Assembly: GCA_010671975.1 (NCBI GenBank)
Contig: JAAHIA010000160.1
Span: 1 to 9,941 of the forward strand
DNA: 9,941 bases
Origin: Leptolyngbya sp. SIO4C1
GTDB taxonomy: Bacteria > Cyanobacteriota > Cyanobacteriia > Phormidesmidales > Phormidesmidaceae
Direction of reading: 5' to 3'
Of the stretch, positions 1 through 6,076 are shown in pieces (position 1 is the first letter of the stretch; each line of letters starts with the position of its first letter). A program made the position numbers and the translations under genes. A model generated the notes under the pieces. The model was given only the letters and a program-made list of their open reading frames with translations, ran no database searches and had not been told where the DNA came from.

Positions 1-1
1 T

Positions 2-40
2 CTCACCTCCACTGGGCACGAGGTGCCCAGTGGAGGTGAG
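2..40. repeat. Perfect 18-bp inverted repeat at left edge, probable fold-back artefact
   Basis: Bases 2-19 (CTCACCTCCACTGGGCAC) are the exact reverse complement of 23-40, with a 3-base GAG loop. The 23-40 arm is in frame with the TPR gene (PHLHWA on the minus strand). The 2-19 arm adds only a short tail and an immediate stop. Such a palindrome ending one base from the sequence edge is typical of snap-back chimeras or assembly dead ends. A natural hairpin cannot be excluded from this end alone. Confidence 0.75.
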
Positions 41-512
41 GCGCATAGAAGCGTTTAGTCTGAGTTTTAACTAGCTGCTCAACCACGTCGGCTTTGTCGT
101 TGAGCAATAGCAGTTTGAGGTAGCAGCCCCCCAAGTCTTTGGGCAGCGTTTTGTCATCAAAGGCAGACTGAACTATGTTGAGTGCGGCTGCAGGCTTTTG
201 CTGCTTTAGTAAGCTCTTAGCTAGCCAATAGTAAATATCCTCTTGCAGCCCTAGTTCAGCCGCTCGGTTGAAAGATTTTTCGGCCTGGGCATAGCGCCCC
301 TGGTCAAACTCATCCTGGCCCTGCAGTCGCCAAATCTCAGCCTCACTCACGGTCAGCGTCTGGTCAGGATCTCGCTTCAATCCCTGCTGCAGCTTGCGGA
401 TCGCCTGAGAGTATTTCTTTTGCTGAATCAGCTTTTGAACCTGATTTTCTAACTTTTGACCGGATGCCGTCATTTGAGACAGCTCCTGTCGTACGCTTTT
501 TCGCTTACCCAA
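3..512 (-). CDS. TPR-repeat-like protein, C-terminus missing (truncated by window edge)
   Basis: The visible 169 residues are helical and charged, with repeat-like helix pairs at about 28-51 (QKKYSQAIRKLQQGLKRDP), 57-88 (DEFDQGRYAQAEKSFNRAAELG) and 92-118 (YYWLAKSLLKQQKPAAAL). The A/G/Y/A spacing is that of tetratricopeptide repeats, which mediate protein-protein contacts; no enzymatic motif is visible, so the partner and role are unknown. The stop codon at 3-5 is probably not real. Codons beyond residue A163 lie inside an inverted repeat (2-19 / 23-40) that looks like a fold-back of the gene's own sequence, so the true protein most likely continues past the window. The start is uncertain. 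The long form uses TTG at 512, but ATG at 473 (MTASGQKLENQ) has a much better ribosome site, AGGAG nine bases upstream. The gene is divergent from the solute-binding protein gene and shares its 174-base upstream region. Confidence 0.6.
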   Translation of the reverse strand: MGKRKSVRQELSQMTASGQKLENQVQKLIQQKKYSQAIRKLQQGLKRDPDQTLTVSEAEIWRLQGQDEFDQGRYAQAEKSFNRAAELGLQEDIYYWLAKSLLKQQKPAAALNIVQSAFDDKTLPKDLGGCYLKLLLLNDKADVVEQLVKTQTKRFYAPHLHWAPRAQWR

Positions 513-569
513 AATAACCCCCCGCCTAATCGCAACACCTGCTTGGACTCAAGCGTCTTGATTTTCAGG

Positions 570-583
570 GTAGTTGATTTTAC
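570..583. promoter_or_regulatory. NtcA-like box (GTA-N8-TAC)
   Basis: GTAGTTGATTTTAC fits the GTA-N8-TAC consensus bound by NtcA, the global nitrogen regulator of cyanobacteria. It lies between the divergent TPR and solute-binding protein genes, 104 bases before the latter's start. It overlaps the palindrome TTTACGTAAA (578-587) and is followed by GTTAC-N8-GTAAC (589-606). No good TAN3T -10 element sits at the usual distance (about 22 bases) on either strand, so function is uncertain. The pattern would occur by chance about once per 4 kb. Confidence 0.3.
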
Positions 584-686
584 GTAAAGTTACTTAACTC
601 TGTAACAGGCCTTTAAGGATGCCAGAACCTGCAGCAGCCGAGCGTGATTGAATACCTGTTAGTAAGCTCGTTGGGAAAAAGCTGCA

Positions 687-1952
687 ATGCGTCTAGGAAA
701 ACGCTGGCTGCAGACCGGACTCGTGCTGTTGCTCAGCCTGTGCTTGCTCAGCTGTCGGTCGGTCACAGCCGAGGCAGGCGTGGTGCATCTAACGCTGTGG
801 CAAGGGATTGGACCGCCGGCTAATCGAGAGGTCTTTCAAAAGCTGGTACAGCAGTTTAACGAAACGCACCCAGACATTCAGGTAGAGTCGCTCTACGCGG
901 GGCAGCCCGATCAGCAAATTCCTAAAATTTTGACAGCAGTGGTTGGCAATGCCGCCCCAGACTTGCTCTGGTACGTCCCTAGCTTAACGGGTCAGCTGGT
1001 TGAGCTAGAAGCCATTCAGCCGCTGGATGGCTGGTTTGCCCAGTCGCCCTACCGCGACGCGCTCGACCCGGCACTGCTGGATACGATGCAGCTAGAGGGC
1101 CATCTTTGGTCAGTCCCCTTTGCCACCAATAACGCAGCCATCTTCTATCGGCCTAGCCTATTCACAGCAGCTGGCGTCACCGAACCGCCCAAAACCTGGG
1201 AGGCGCTGAAGCAAACGGCGCAGCAGCTGACTCGCGACATCAATGGCGATGGCCGCATTGACCAGCACGGCATTTTGCTATCGCTGGGCAAGGGCGAATG
1301 GACTGTCTTTACCTGGCTGCCCTTTGTCTATAGCGCCGGCGGGCATATCGTACAGAACGGCCAGCCAGACTTAGTTAATCAAGGCGCGATCGCGGCCCTG
1401 CAGCTCGGCGCTGACCTAGTTGCCCAAGGCGCAGCTCGGCTGTCTGCGCCTGAGCGCGGCTACGAAATTGACGATTTCATCGCCGGTAAGGTCGCCATGC
1501 AGATCACCGGCCCCTGGGTACTGCCGCAGCTGCGCGCCGCCAATATTGATTTTGGCGTCTTTCCTTTCCCAGTTGCCCAAGAACCCGCTGCCGTCTTGGG
1601 CGGCGAAAACTTCTTCGTCTGCCAAACCACGCCCACCAAAACCCAGGCTGCCTTCAAATTTCTCGACTATATCCTCAGCCCCGAGTTTCAAATCCCTTGG
1701 ACGCTGCAGACCGGCTATATTCCAGTCAACCGCGCAGCGCGCAGCAGCGATCGCTATCAGGCCCTGCTCCATCAAAACCCTAGCCTATCTACCTTTCTCG
1801 ACCAGATGCACTCAGCCCGCGCCCGTCCCATCATCGCCAGCTACAACATCCTGTCTGAAACCTTTGGCCAAGCTATCGAAGCCACCCTGCTCGGCCAAGA
1901 CCCTCAGCAAGTCCTACAAGCCGCCCAGCAAAAACTAGCCCTCTTCTTCTGA
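687..1952 (+). CDS. ABC transporter solute-binding lipoprotein, sugar type (SBP_bac_1 / MalE-UgpB class)
   Basis: This is a 421-residue protein with a lipoprotein signal: basic start (MRLGKRW), hydrophobic core at 11-21, and lipobox LLSC with the lipidated cysteine at C23. The mature protein would be anchored on the outer face of the plasma membrane and deliver a substrate, probably a sugar or glycerol-phosphate-like compound, to an ABC importer. Family marks are an opening strand LTLWQG (35-40), QQIPKILTAVVGNAAPDLLW (77-95), YRPSLFTAAGV with PPKTWEAL (154-174), and IAGKVAMQITGPWVLP (265-280). An acidic loop DINGDGRID (184-192) resembles the calcium-binding loop of some members. No strong Shine-Dalgarno precedes the ATG. 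No permease or ATPase gene is adjacent on either side, so it must share a permease encoded elsewhere, or the genes were separated. The class is firm; the substrate is unknown. Confidence 0.9.
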   Translation: MRLGKRWLQTGLVLLLSLCLLSCRSVTAEAGVVHLTLWQGIGPPANREVFQKLVQQFNETHPDIQVESLYAGQPDQQIPKILTAVVGNAAPDLLWYVPSLTGQLVELEAIQPLDGWFAQSPYRDALDPALLDTMQLEGHLWSVPFATNNAAIFYRPSLFTAAGVTEPPKTWEALKQTAQQLTRDINGDGRIDQHGILLSLGKGEWTVFTWLPFVYSAGGHIVQNGQPDLVNQGAIAALQLGADLVAQGAARLSAPERGYEIDDFIAGKVAMQITGPWVLPQLRAANIDFGVFPFPVAQEPAAVLGGENFFVCQTTPTKTQAAFKFLDYILSPEFQIPWTLQTGYIPVNRAARSSDRYQALLHQNPSLSTFLDQMHSARARPIIASYNILSETFGQAIEATLLGQDPQQVLQAAQQKLALFF

Positions 1953-2062
1953 GCCCTTTCCCCACCCGCTTCCACTTTTCTCGGATCCTGTCGTCTTCGC
2001 CCTGAATGTATAGTCAGGCTGCGGGCTCAGCCGCTGCCAGCTCAGCGCAGGAGGTAGCTACT

Positions 2063-2074
2063 TTGCTACAATGC
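2063..2074 (+). promoter_or_regulatory. Candidate extended -10 promoter element, upstream copy
   Basis: TTGCTACAATGC contains TG-N-TACAAT, a good match to an extended sigma-70 -10 (TGnTATAAT). No clear -35 is seen at 17 bases, which extended -10 promoters tolerate. It would start transcription near 2079, giving the LCP gene a leader of about 215 bases. This is inferred from motif match only. Confidence 0.35.
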
Positions 2075-2116
2075 CGAACTTAGCAAGCTCAAGTTAGGAA
2101 AATTGATTGACTTAAC

Positions 2117-2149
2117 TTGACTCTGATTGAAAAATTATTGCTACTATGC
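2117..2149 (+). promoter_or_regulatory. Candidate promoter for the LCP gene, downstream copy
   Basis: TTGACT (2117-2122) followed 19 bases later by TACTAT (2142-2147), which sits in TGCTACTAT, an extended -10. The surrounding TTGCTACTATGC (2138-2149) matches the upstream element at 2063-2074 in 11 of 12 bases, so the two look like a duplicated core promoter 75 bases apart. The spacer is longer than ideal. Transcription would start near 2154. Confidence 0.4.
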
Positions 2150-2294
2150 TGCTACGAATTACTACGACTTGGCGACGCTGGATGACAAGTAGGCACAAAC
2201 TTTGCTAGAAGAAGCCAGGCAAGCCAGTTTATCTATATAGTGCTCGTGGTTGCTCCCATGCTCTGTCATTCTTCTTGAGGTCTAAAGGTAGTCT

Positions 2295-3686
2295 GTGTCC
2301 ATCCACAAATCTTCTAAAAAGTCGCAGGCAAACGCTGCGATCGCGCCCAATACTAAAAAAGTACCTCGTTGGATGGGCATTGGCATTGCGTTAGCCAGCG
2401 TTGCGACCATTTCGGCAACGGCCGGCGCAATTTTAGCCGTCACGCTAAACAGCAGCAGCACACCGCTTTTACAAAGTCAGCTATCCCCTGATGAAGCTGC
2501 CGTCTTCAATCAGGATGAGCCAATTTCTGCCGGCAGCAGCCTGCGACTGCCGCGCCTCACGCGCCCCGTCAACATTCTGGTACTGGGCATTAAGGTGCTT
2601 AGCTCAGACCTAGACAATCCGCCAGACGAAATGGCTGATTTGGGCTATCACGCCCTGGTCAACTCGTTTGATGGCCTCTCTGATACGATGCTGCTGCTGC
2701 GGTTCAACCCGCGCGACAATCAGCTGGCCGTCATGTCGATTCCGCGCGATACCCGCACCCTGGTAGCCGGTCGGCTCACTAAAATTAATGAAGCCAACTT
2801 AGACGGCGGCCCAGCGCTGACGGCTGAGGCCATCGGCGAGCTACTCGGCGGCGTTCCCATCGATCGCTATGTGCGCATCAACGTGCAGGGGGTTGAAAAG
2901 CTGATCGATGCGCTCGGCGGCGTTGAGGTCAATGTCCCTCAGGATATGAAATATCAAGATGACAGCCAGCACCTCTATATCAACTTGAAAGCCGGCGAGC
3001 AGACGCTAGACGGCGACCAGGCCATGCAGTTCTTGCGCTTTCGCTATGACGAGAATGGCGATATTGGCCGCGTGCAGCGACAGCAGATGCTGATGCGAGC
3101 CGTCGTCGAGCAGGCTTTGAACCCAGCGACGATTGCTCGGCTGCCTAAAATTTTGTCTGTGATTCAGTCGCATGTGGATACTAACTTAGCGGTTGAAGAG
3201 CTGGTAGCACTGGTGGGCTTTGCTGCGCAAACTAACCGCTCAAACGTACAGATGCTGATGCTGCCGGGCGAATTCAGCCTAGCGGGCGAATTTGATCGCA
3301 GCTACTGGCTGCCACACTATGCTCAGATTGATCAGATGGTCGAGCAGTATTTTGGCATTGGCTCAGCCCAGGTTGCAGAGGCAAGCAATCCGGCCTACCT
3401 GCGAGTCGCCATTCAAGACAGTACCGGCGATGAGCTAGCCGTTCAATCGCTGATTGATACGCTCTATGACGCCGGCTATCAAAATGTCTACGTAGACAGA
3501 GACCTTAACTACCCGATTGCCCAGACGCGCGTGGTGGCACAGCAAGGAGATAGAGTCAGCGCCGACTGGATTCAGCGACTGGTTGGCGTGGGTGAAGTTC
3601 GAGTCGAAAGTACCGGTAGCCTAGACTCAGATATTACGATTCAAGTAGGCGAAGACTGGGTTGCAGAACATGGTGCCGCGCTCTAA
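2295..3686 (+). CDS. LytR-CpsA-Psr (LCP) family cell-envelope ligase with LytR_C domain
   Basis: This is a 463-residue membrane-anchored protein. A basic cytoplasmic N-terminus precedes one transmembrane segment (about 27-51). The LCP domain (about 91-275) and a C-terminal LytR_C domain (about 367-456) follow on the outer side. LCP enzymes transfer lipid-linked glycopolymers onto the cell wall. Diagnostic residues are visible: NILVLG (93-98), SDTMLL with D130, the core SIPRDTR (148-154), KINEAN (163-168), GGVEVNVP (208-215), L.AGEQTLDGDQAMQFLRFR (231-250) with R248 and R250, and D256..R259..R262Q in the closing motif. These are the residues that bind the pyrophosphate lipid in characterised members. 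The start is GTG at 2295, preceded by AAGG five bases upstream. The exact polymer in this organism cannot be deduced. The pRiA4b-like gene follows after 16 bases and is probably co-transcribed. Confidence 0.93.
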   Translation: MSIHKSSKKSQANAAIAPNTKKVPRWMGIGIALASVATISATAGAILAVTLNSSSTPLLQSQLSPDEAAVFNQDEPISAGSSLRLPRLTRPVNILVLGIKVLSSDLDNPPDEMADLGYHALVNSFDGLSDTMLLLRFNPRDNQLAVMSIPRDTRTLVAGRLTKINEANLDGGPALTAEAIGELLGGVPIDRYVRINVQGVEKLIDALGGVEVNVPQDMKYQDDSQHLYINLKAGEQTLDGDQAMQFLRFRYDENGDIGRVQRQQMLMRAVVEQALNPATIARLPKILSVIQSHVDTNLAVEELVALVGFAAQTNRSNVQMLMLPGEFSLAGEFDRSYWLPHYAQIDQMVEQYFGIGSAQVAEASNPAYLRVAIQDSTGDELAVQSLIDTLYDAGYQNVYVDRDLNYPIAQTRVVAQQGDRVSADWIQRLVGVGEVRVESTGSLDSDITIQVGEDWVAEHGAAL

Positions 3687-3702
3687 AAGTAGCTAAACGT
3701 GA

Positions 3703-4227
3703 ATGATGTCAGACTCTAAAATCTACCAGCTAAAAGTTGCCATCATCGACAGTGAACCGCTGATTTGGCGTAGGGTGCTGGTACCGGCTGAGCTGACGTT
3801 AGAAGAGCTGCATCGCGTTTTGCAAGTGGCGATGGGCTGGCAAAACATTGCGACCTATCACTACCGGGTTGGCAAACGCCGCTCGGATATGGAGCCAGCG
3901 CTGCTAAAGATGCCGCTGAATGAAGTGGTACGCGACGATCTGACCACGTTTAGCTATCTCTACGACCCGCGCGACGGCTGGCTGCACAGCATTCATCTAG
4001 AGATGGTGCTGCCTGCCGACCCCAACGGCGTTTATCCCCACTGCGTCACCGGCGAAAAGGCCTGCCCGCCAGAAGGCTGTGGCGGTATTTGGGGCTACGA
4101 CGAGCTGCTCGAACTGCTCGAAGACCCGCACAATCCTGAAAGCGCTGCGCGGCTAGAGGAGCTTGCACCGGAGTTTGAGCCGGGCGCGTTCGATGTTGAT
4201 CTCGTCAACATGCAGCTGCACAACTGA
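3703..4227 (+). CDS. Plasmid pRiA4b ORF-3-like family protein
   Basis: This 174-residue protein matches the pRiA4b ORF-3-like family (PF07929) along most of its length: YQLKVAI opening (8-14), PLIWRRVLVP (19-28), TLEELHRVLQVAMGW (32-46), the Y.Y.YDPRDGWLH segment (around 85-95), and YPHCVTGEKACPPEGCGG (111-128) followed by WGYDELLELL. The conserved cysteines C114, C121 and C126 with nearby H95 and H113 could form a metal site, which is an inference. The biochemical role of the family is not established. Here the usual aromatic-Gly-Asp motif reads DPRDGWLH, a small departure from the commoner DFGDxWxH. There is no recognisable promoter in the 16 bases after the LCP stop, so it is probably read from the LCP promoter, though a functional link is unknown. 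Two ATG codons stand in tandem at the start. Confidence 0.88.
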   Translation: MMSDSKIYQLKVAIIDSEPLIWRRVLVPAELTLEELHRVLQVAMGWQNIATYHYRVGKRRSDMEPALLKMPLNEVVRDDLTTFSYLYDPRDGWLHSIHLEMVLPADPNGVYPHCVTGEKACPPEGCGGIWGYDELLELLEDPHNPESAARLEELAPEFEPGAFDVDLVNMQLHN

Positions 4228-4297
4228 GCAGACACCGGCCGGCCCTATCCTGGCGATCAGCAAAAGGTGCGGCAGCCGCTAGCCTCAAAGTGCAAAA

Positions 4298-4316
4298 TTT
4301 CTTTACATTAAAGAAA
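4298..4316. repeat. 8-bp AT-rich inverted repeat before the methyltransferase gene
   Basis: TTTCTTTA (4298-4305) and TAAAGAAA (4309-4316) are perfect reverse complements separated by CAT. The 19-base dyad lies 14 bases before the TTG start and overlaps the region where a promoter would be expected. It could be an operator or a short mRNA hairpin near the ribosome site; no T-run follows closely enough for a typical terminator of the upstream gene. Confidence 0.4.
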
Positions 4317-4329
4317 GCTGTACTAATTT

Positions 4330-5001
4330 TTGCCAGATTTTCTTATGCTGCTCCAACCGACTCAGCGCACTAAGCTAGACGAATCCGACGATCTGATGTT
4401 CTACCAGTCGCCGCGCTTTGTTACCCACGTCGATGAAGGGTTCATTCAGCAGCTGATGGATCTCTATCGCGAGCGGCTGCAGCCGGGAATGCGCATATTT
4501 GACATGATGAGCAGCTGGGTTTCGCATCTGCCAGACGAGATGACGTTTGAGCATGTCGAAGGCCACGGCATGAATGAAGCAGAGCTGGCTCGCAATCCGC
4601 GCTTAGATCGCTACTTTGTGCAAAATCTCAATGAGCATCAGACGCTACCGCTTGCAGACGCTTCATTTGATGCGGTGCTCAATACGGTTTCGGTGCAGTA
4701 TTTGCAGCATCCTGAGGCCGTCTTTGCCGAGATCTATCGCGTTCTCAAGCCGGGCGGCATCGCCATTGTTAGCTTCTCTAATCGGATGTTTTACCAAAAA
4801 GCGATCGCAGCCTGGCGCGACAATTCTGAGGCGGGTCGAGTTGAGCTGGTCAAACGCTACTTTGCCTCAGTGCCAGGCTTTAGCACGCCAGAGATAGTCG
4901 CTCACCAGTCAAGCGTTCCTCCCATTTTGCAGATGATGGGCCTGGGCGGCAGCGACCCGTTTTATGCCGTGATAGCTGAGCGCATGGAGCGGCTGGCTTA
5001 G
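4330..5001 (+). CDS. Class I SAM-dependent methyltransferase-like protein with atypical motif I
   Basis: This 223-residue protein has a recognisable C-terminal half of a Methyltransf_11-type Rossmann fold: LPLADASFDAVLNTVSVQYL (106-125), the equivalent of motifs II-III, and FAEIYRVLKPGGIAIVSFS (132-150), which contains the family's R-V-L-K-P-G-G turn. The N-terminal SAM-binding motif I, normally a D.G.G.G loop, is instead RIFDMMSSWVSHLP (55-68), followed by HVEGHGMN (75-82) where an acidic ribose-binding residue would be expected. The substrate is unknown, and catalysis is inferred rather than shown. Translation may begin at TTG 4330 or at ATG 4345 (MLLQPTQRTKLDESDD); neither has a strong Shine-Dalgarno, and the conserved part starts after either. 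The gene has its own 102-base upstream region and converges on the end of the atp operon 78 bases away. Confidence 0.8.
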   Translation: MPDFLMLLQPTQRTKLDESDDLMFYQSPRFVTHVDEGFIQQLMDLYRERLQPGMRIFDMMSSWVSHLPDEMTFEHVEGHGMNEAELARNPRLDRYFVQNLNEHQTLPLADASFDAVLNTVSVQYLQHPEAVFAEIYRVLKPGGIAIVSFSNRMFYQKAIAAWRDNSEAGRVELVKRYFASVPGFSTPEIVAHQSSVPPILQMMGLGGSDPFYAVIAERMERLA

Positions 5002-5022
5002 GCGCTCCGGCAAAAAAGCAGC

Positions 5023-5048
5023 AAAAAAAGCGGAGCCGTAGCTCCGCT
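5023..5048 (-). terminator. Intrinsic terminator of the ATP synthase operon
   Basis: On the minus strand an 8-bp stem AGCGGAGC / GCTCCGCT (5041-5048 with 5029-5036) closes a 4-base loop and runs into seven T's (complement of A's at 5023-5029). This is a textbook rho-independent terminator 31 bases after the atpC stop. In plus-strand RNA the same stem has no adjacent U-run, and an alternative partner GCTCCG (5004-5009) is available, so it is less convincing as a terminator for the methyltransferase gene. Confidence 0.9.
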
Positions 5049-5079
5049 AAATCAAAGCAAGTAAGATCTTTTTTGAGCC

Positions 5080-6027
5080 CTAGCCGAGCGCTTCGGCCCC
5101 GCCAACCACCTCTAAAATCTCTTGGGTAATCGCGGCCTGGCGCGCTTTGTTGTAGACCAGCGTCAGCGACTTGGTGAGCTCCTTGGCGTTGTCGCTAGCG
5201 TTGTTCATCGCCGTCATCCGCGCCGCCAGTTCGCTTGCAGCCGCTTCCTGCAGGGCGCGCAAGATCTGGTTGTTTAGATAGAGCGGCAGCAGCGCATCTA
5301 AAATCTGCACCGGATCTTGCTCAAAAATCATATCCTGAGGCAGGGTCTTTACCTCGGAGGTTACCTTGTCGCGCTCTACCTGAAACTGACCGCCTCGGGT
5401 GGTGAGACGAAAAATTTCATCGTCCTGCGCTTCTAGGCCCTGACGGTCGAACGGCAGCAGCGTTTGCACCACCGGACGAGAGCTCACCAGCGAGATAAAC
5501 TTGGTGTAGACTAGCTCAACTCGGTCAACCGACTCTGACAGAAACAGCGACAGCAGCTCGTCAGCAATCTTAGAGGCTTCGCCCGCTGTGGGAATCTGCT
5601 CTAAGCCAGTGTACTTGGCATCGATGGGCTGATTGCGTCGCTCAAAATACTGAACAGACTTACGGCCAACCAGCACATACTTGTAGCCAATACCGTCAGC
5701 TGTGAGCTCTTTGGCTCGCTCCTCAGCCCGTCGAATAACGTTGGAGTTGTAGCCGCCACACAGGCCCCGGTCTCCTGTGATCACTAGCAGAGCGACATTT
5801 TCGACTTCGCGCTGCTGCAAGAGCGGCAGGGTAACATCCTCAAACCGCAGCCGTGTCTGCAGGCCGTAAAAGACCTGAGCTAGCCGGTCTGCAAAGGGGC
5901 GAGTGGCCGTCACCTGCTGCTGGGCGCGACGGACCTTGGCCGCTGCTACCAGACGCATGGCCTCGGTAATTTTTCGCGTGTTTTTGACCGACTTAATGCG
6001 ATCGCGAATAGCTTTTAAATTAGGCAT
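5080..6027 (-). CDS. atpC: F1 ATP synthase gamma subunit
   Basis: Gamma is the rotating central shaft of F1, coupling the c-ring to the catalytic alpha3-beta3 head. The 315 residues begin with MPNLKAIRDRIKSVKNTRKI and end with ITQEILEVVGGAEALG, which fits the gamma signature (I-T-x-E ... G-A-x-A). LVITGDRGLCGGYN (81-94) is the conserved central motif, with C90. Residues about 196-230 form the extra segment found in cyanobacterial and chloroplast gamma but absent from most bacteria. The paired cysteines that make the chloroplast enzyme redox-regulated are missing, as is normal for cyanobacteria; C90 is the only cysteine. The start has a clear ribosome site (AGGAG, eight bases before ATG). It is the last gene of the operon, 49 bases after atpA, and is followed by the terminator. 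Confidence 0.98.
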   Translation of the reverse strand: MPNLKAIRDRIKSVKNTRKITEAMRLVAAAKVRRAQQQVTATRPFADRLAQVFYGLQTRLRFEDVTLPLLQQREVENVALLVITGDRGLCGGYNSNVIRRAEERAKELTADGIGYKYVLVGRKSVQYFERRNQPIDAKYTGLEQIPTAGEASKIADELLSLFLSESVDRVELVYTKFISLVSSRPVVQTLLPFDRQGLEAQDDEIFRLTTRGGQFQVERDKVTSEVKTLPQDMIFEQDPVQILDALLPLYLNNQILRALQEAAASELAARMTAMNNASDNAKELTKSLTLVYNKARQAAITQEILEVVGGAEALG

Positions 6028-6042
6028 CGTATTTTCTCCTGC

Positions 6043-6066
6043 TAGCGGCTCGCGAGGGAGCCGCTA
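6043..6066 (-). other. Intergenic hairpin between atpA and atpC
   Basis: A perfect 9-bp stem, TAGCGGCTC (6043-6051) with GAGCCGCTA (6058-6066), and a 6-base loop. It fills the gap between the atpA stop and the atpC Shine-Dalgarno. There is no T-run on the minus strand, so it is not a terminator; it could be an mRNA stability or processing element or affect atpC translation. Confidence 0.65.
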
Positions 6067-6076
6067 ATCTTGCCTC

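Larger units (their letters stand above)
1953..2294. other. 342-base intergenic region before the LCP gene
   Basis: I find no gene or RNA gene here. The first 80 bases are GC-rich, with only an imperfect stem (CTGCG near 2019 pairing with CGCAG near 2046) that lacks a T-run, so there is no convincing terminator for the solute-binding protein gene. The middle is AT-rich and holds two near-identical extended -10 elements, described separately. If either is used, the LCP mRNA has a leader of roughly 140-220 bases. No riboswitch fold was recognised. Confidence 0.6.

Noticed and set aside
1416..1938. Open frames on both strands inside the solute-binding protein gene, one of 172 codons.
   Set aside because: They are antisense or out-of-frame to a well-supported gene, rich in P, S, K and R, with no recognisable motifs.
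4228..4260. CCGGCCGG after the pRiA4b-like gene as a terminator.
   Set aside because: The palindrome is a bare 8-base restriction-like site with no loop and no T-run.
4330..5001. Methyltransferase as part of a restriction-modification or defence system.
   Set aside because: It has no DNA-methyltransferase catalytic motif (such as DPPY or PCQ) and no nuclease neighbour; it belongs to a small-molecule-type fold.
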